Below are positions 59,716-64,000 of a stretch of DNA of 64,000 bases, piece by piece (the stretch's first letter is position 1; every line of letters starts with the position of its first letter). The stretch spans positions 11,038,501-11,102,500 of the forward strand of contig OZ018411.1 of NCBI GenBank assembly GCA_963969595.1, given 5' to 3'. Source of the stretch: Neckera pumila. Its lineage: Eukaryota; Streptophyta; Bryopsida; Hypnales; Neckeraceae. A program made the position numbers and the translations under genes. A model generated the notes under the pieces. The model worked only from the letters and a program-made list of their open reading frames with translations, did not search any database and was not told where the DNA came from.

Positions 59716-62700
59716 AGAGGGCATATGACGTCACAAAGTGGTCATTATTTCAGATATAAAATTACTTGAATATTGGCTCTGACGAATGTTGATACTGCCG
59801 ATGCAGGATGTGGCTGCGGTCATGCATGTTCCTGAATCCGAGACTATACAAAATGAGGAAGTCGAAGTTGATGAACAAGCAAATAGTGGTACTGATGAAA
59901 TGGTCAAGGAAAAGACTGGGATGCAGACTGCCTCCGAGGACGATTTCCGGAGAGCACAGAAATTTAACTCCGTAGCTTCAATCTCTGCATTGAGATTGAA
60001 ACCACATTCTATCTCGCGATTGAGGATACCTCTCTGCCGTCTTGCAGTGATGCCCATGGTGCGACCAGCACTTCAATGTGATATTGCAAGACTTCAGGAG
60101 GACTTCGTCATCGGTTATAGAGATGGCTCCGCCATATTTTATGTGTCAGTAACTAACGAGCAAGGAGAGATGGAGCAGGTGTCAGAAGCAGAAAAAACTG
60201 CATGGGGGCCTTTGTGGGTTACTGAGAACGACAACTTCAATGCCAGACTCAGTGCAACTCCTGAATTGGAGCATTTGCAGAGTTGCAAGTTCTTTGTGTG
60301 CGATGGTAACCACAGACTTCTTGCATGGTCATCATACATATCCAAACATCATAACCTCAATGCAGATTGGCACATTTCAGTGGATTCCATAATTTTGGAG
60401 ACAAAGGGAAAGATCAATCAGGTTATGCACGCCATGTACAATGTGAACAAGTAAGTGCGTCATTTTTATTTGTTATTATTTTGATTTATTCTCTGATAGA
60501 TTGTATTATATTTAACCATTCTTCTTGTTTTCTAGGCATACCGAGAATTCATTTATCAGAACCAGTCTTGTTCATACACTTTTCGTGTTCAAAATTATGG
60601 GGTGCTTCCATTGGACAAGTTTGCGGAGCACTTGAGCCCCTCCGAGATGACATAGTGCCAACAGAATCTGAAAAAAAGTTGGTACTCTATGTCTGCTGAA
60701 GTGTTCAATTCTTTTATTTTCCGGGTAAGACTACTCTACAGGCCATAGAATGAATTTGATTCCATCCTTTCTAATTTCGACACAATGTTGCTAATGTATT
60801 AGTCCGTGTGCAGTACGAGATAGTGGCTGCAGCTGATATTGCAGTTAGGCAACACAAAGAAGAAACAGCGGAGGACGAACAGTCACCAGATGGCATTTTG
60901 GATGCCATGAAGTTGGGCACTAAGGATCAGACATCCAAGTTGATTCAAAAAATGAACAAGTTAACCGCGGTTGCTAATCCCAATTTGGGGAGCGAATGGC
61001 TTCGAGAGGTATGATCACTTCTTTTATGCATTTTCATTTTATGATCTTTGTACCATGTTTTACGTGTTCTTATTTTGAGGTCTTCATGTATCAGATCAAG
61101 CGCCACTGGAGCTCGAACATCACTCCAGAAATGACTCTTGAGAAGTTGCAGATGATTGCAACTTGCAACGTCAATAGTGAACAGAAGGTCAAGTGGCTGA
61201 AGTGGTAGAATTCTTCAATTCAAACAAGAGAAGCTAGAAGATTTCCTCCAAAGCCTGTTGGAGAAACTAAACTAAAGTCTTTCTTGGTAAAGGCTTGCTG
61301 GTATGCATGGGTATGTTTTTCTCATCTTACTGAAGTCTATCTTATTCACTTTTTCATTTATGTATTCACTGTGGACTTCGATGGCATTAGCAAATGGAAT
61401 TTAATCTGACAATTTCATTTACTGCATTTACAGGTTGCAGAGATGGGGTCTGAAATGTTCGATGACATTGTCAAAAAGGACCAGCTAACGTTGACAATGG
61501 ATTCTCCCCAAGACCCAGACTCTTTTCTAGATTATCTTGAAGGATGGAGAATCCGTGTTTGGAACAAAGCGTTCTTGGGTGATTTCAAGGGGCAAGAAGT
61601 CTTCAAGAAGTCAGATAACTTCAGAAAGCGCAAGGGCAGTGATGAAGTTGTAAAACGTGTGATTTACCGGTATGGTGTTCATTTCATATTATCATTGTTT
61701 TTGGATTACATGAATGTCTTTATCCTTCATTGTGAGATGCTACTTCTGTTTTCTGACATGATTTGATTCTATAGGTACTTTAGATACAAGCTGCTGTCGA
61801 AGGGGGCCATTACCAAACATGATCTACCTTTATTTCTTGGAACATGGTTGGATGTCTCCTCCGAGCATTGTATGTTTTCACCGTCGAACTTGAAGTTATG
61901 GACAAGTTTGCACCTGAAGACTGGTGCGTGGTATCTGGATTGCCCACCAGATTTCATGCCATTGCCTGAGGAACACATCAAGGTCTTTGTCGATTCTCTT
62001 AAGACTGTTTCAGACAGTGATCAGTTTGTTGGCCTCGATGAGGATGCAAAAGCCAAAGCCATAAAGAAGAGGGAGGAGTCTGATAAGAGAATAGCATTGA
62101 AGAATTCCGAAGCAGTGGAAAAGGCTAAAGAGAGATTGACGAAGAAGAACATGAAACTGGCAGAGACTGCAGAGGCATTAGCATCTAAGAAGACCAGAGG
62201 GAAGAAGACAAAAGAAGAAATTCCTCCTTCATCAACCAAAGACGAGGTCTCCCAACACCAAGGATCAATATCACGAGGCACCAAACGTGATGCAGATTAT
62301 GCCTCACTTAGCGACGAAGGCATGCTGCATGGTCCATTAGCTAAGGAATTCTTAGACGACTCAGAGATTTCTATCTCTGAATTCATCCTTAATCATTCTC
62401 TTGCAGATGTGTTGGTGGATCCTCTACCTCAGGTGTACCATGACATTGTCAAATTCATTGATCAGGTTAGCGGTTTCCCTTGCCTTCACAAATTTCTTCC
62501 GATTATATTTGTTTACATTCATATGTTTGTTTTACTAACTGCTAAAATTTTGTTGCAACATAAGGGTGACAAGCAACGGTTCTTCAAAGGAGTTAAGAGT
62601 GATCAACCGCATATAGACCTAATTATTGCGGACATGCCAGAGGGTCTGCCTGTCCCTGGTTTATCGGTGCCTGCAACTAGCATTCCGAAGTGGAATGCAG

Positions 62701-64000
62701 AGGATTCAAACTGGCTACAGTTGTTTTTTGAGTTCAGTGATGGTCACTTGCACGATGATGGAGCTCTTATCATAATCTATCCCTTGAGGGCTGTTACCAA
62801 AGCTCCATTCTCCAATACGGTATTACATATTCTTTTGAGAAGATGAAGGATTGGTGGGGAACGAATGCATTACATCTAGCCTCACCTGTTATTCCTGGCA
62901 AAACGGTAAATTCTTCTGTCATTTCTATTTTGCTTGTTGTTAATTCTTTATGGATGTTTTATTGCCAAATCAAGTGCCAACATAGTTGAGTATTCCATTT
63001 CCAATTTTGATGCAATGTTTTTGTATATTTGTTTTGTATACCTTTAAATCTCTTGTGCTGCTTTCATTTTCACTTAAGATTCTTTATTTCCATTCTTGCA
63101 AACACAGCGGTTTGGAATTATGTTGTTTGTCAGGAAGTTGCCTGGTGTGGATCCTTCAAAATTCCAATTCCAACCATGCCCTCCATGTTTGAAGAAGTTA
63201 AATTTGGATCTTGCGGATAACGATGTAGTTCAAAATTTCACAAATTTAGAGACCATGACCATGGACAATAACTCCAAGCCTTGGAGAGGGGCGCGAGAGA
63301 AAGATCCTCGATTACTGCAGATGTTCATACAGCGGTGCTCTTTTCCAAATGACGTTGTCATGGACTGCACTGCTGCAACAGGTAATGTCTGATGACTTTA
63401 GTAAGTATTCATTGTAATCTTAAATTTTTTAATCTCTTTCACCTTGCCAACGTCGTCTTTGTAATTCTATTTGTGGTCTTCTTGGTACTAGGGGCCTCCA
63501 TCCACGCTTGTAGGAACTTGAGCAAGCATATCATTGCACTGAGGAAGACAAAGCTCTCTTCGATGCAGTTTTGGCTTCAATGATTCGCATTGTTTCACAT
63601 GTTCCTAAACCGCCCACAACAGTCTTCTTGCATGATGACGACAAAGACACATTGGAAATTGAGGTGCCCCGCATTGTCAAGAAATCTCGTTTCAGTAAGT
63701 AAGTCTACCTTTAACTATCATTATTTACCAAATTATATGCAATTCTAAAGTCATTATATTCTATTTACAATTATGTTTACACATGCAATTCATCTTCAAT
63801 GTGATTTTGAAATTTTTTCTAATTTTGTTTTTTATCTGGCAGCATGAATTCCAGCAAAGCAGCTCATCGACCTTTTTTCACTTTACCTGGGTTTTTTCCA
63901 AGCCCAGAGAAGTCTTACATATTGCCATTGTATGCAGAGGCTGTAGCTTCTACACTTGCATCTCAGCAACATTTTCCTACATGGAAGATGTCTAGTTCTT

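Larger units (their letters stand above)
56119..64000 (+). pseudogene. ParB/sulfiredoxin-like plus beta-class DNA amino-methyltransferase-like gene, damaged, 3' end outside the window
   Basis: Exons: 56119-56244, 59807-60450, 60536-60724, 60814-61008, 61095-61310, 61434-61669, 61775-62465, 62565-62905, 63108-63381, 63492-63698 and 63842 onward. All introns are GT-AG. Early exons hold FFVCDGNHRLLAW (60293-60331), the D-G-x-H-R signature of ParB/Srx-type domains. Exon 7 has a Lys-rich coiled coil. Exon 8 has DLIIADMPEG (62616-62645), at the place of the DPPY-type motif IV but lacking the second Pro and Tyr. Exons 9-10 have FPNDVVMDCTAATGASIHAC then HIIAL, matching motif I and the following strand. 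Motif IV before I is the beta order. Damage: TAG at 60653-60655 and 61206-61208, and apparent 1-nt losses at the exon 2/3 junction, near 62822 and at 63540. Clean splice phases argue for recent decay of a real gene. Substrate and activity are unknown. Confidence 0.65.

Noticed and set aside
56119..64000. Bacterial contamination or recent transfer as the source of the ParB/methyltransferase-like gene
   Set aside because: It has at least ten spliceosomal introns with consistent phases and plant-like flanks. Any transfer must be old.

Overview
This window looks like nuclear DNA of a land plant. Its genes are split by GT-AG introns, it carries a bHLH factor of the ABORTED MICROSPORES (AMS) type and an F-box protein of the At5g52880 type, and its AT-rich intergenic DNA is crowded with plant-style non-autonomous transposons plus LINE, Ty1/copia and MULE-like remnants. 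The HSPA12-like HSP70 relative, the MULE-like family and the ParB/methyltransferase-like gene suggest a non-seed plant (moss, liverwort, lycophyte or fern). That placement is inference, and I cannot name the species.

Layout. 1-15 kb: an intact seven-exon F-box gene (12539-14946, +) and a partial inverted copy that is a pseudogene (1017-3690, -), separated by 8.3 kb of AT-rich DNA with several TTAA-bounded elements. 15-22 kb: tandem repeats, two more 0.93-kb TTAA elements and a 0.66-kb inverted-repeat element. 22.8-23.6 kb: an intronless acidic nuclear-type protein (-). 24-38 kb: duplications, TTAA elements, a LINE remnant, a diverged TTAA element, a nested CACTA-type MITE, a copia RNase H remnant and a 1.1-kb foldback. 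39.4-40.9 kb: a two-exon HSPA12-like gene (+) behind a tandemly duplicated 5' region. 41.9-47.0 kb: the complete ten-exon AMS-like bHLH gene (-), with a near-perfect 80-bp hairpin in one intron. 51.2-54.8 kb: a decayed MULE-like transposase-derived gene (-). 56.1-64.0 kb: a many-exon gene (+), running off the window, that appears to join a ParB/sulfiredoxin-like domain to a beta-class amino-methyltransferase-like domain. It carries two in-frame stops and about three 1-nt frameshifts, and its large first intron holds eleven copies of a GC-rich palindrome.

No operon-like cooperation is expected. Four genes read as intact (F-box, acidic protein, HSPA12-like, AMS-like). Two large genes at the right look like decaying mobile or multicopy families. 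The ParB/methyltransferase-like gene is the most unusual item, followed by the TTAA-element families and the intronic hairpin.
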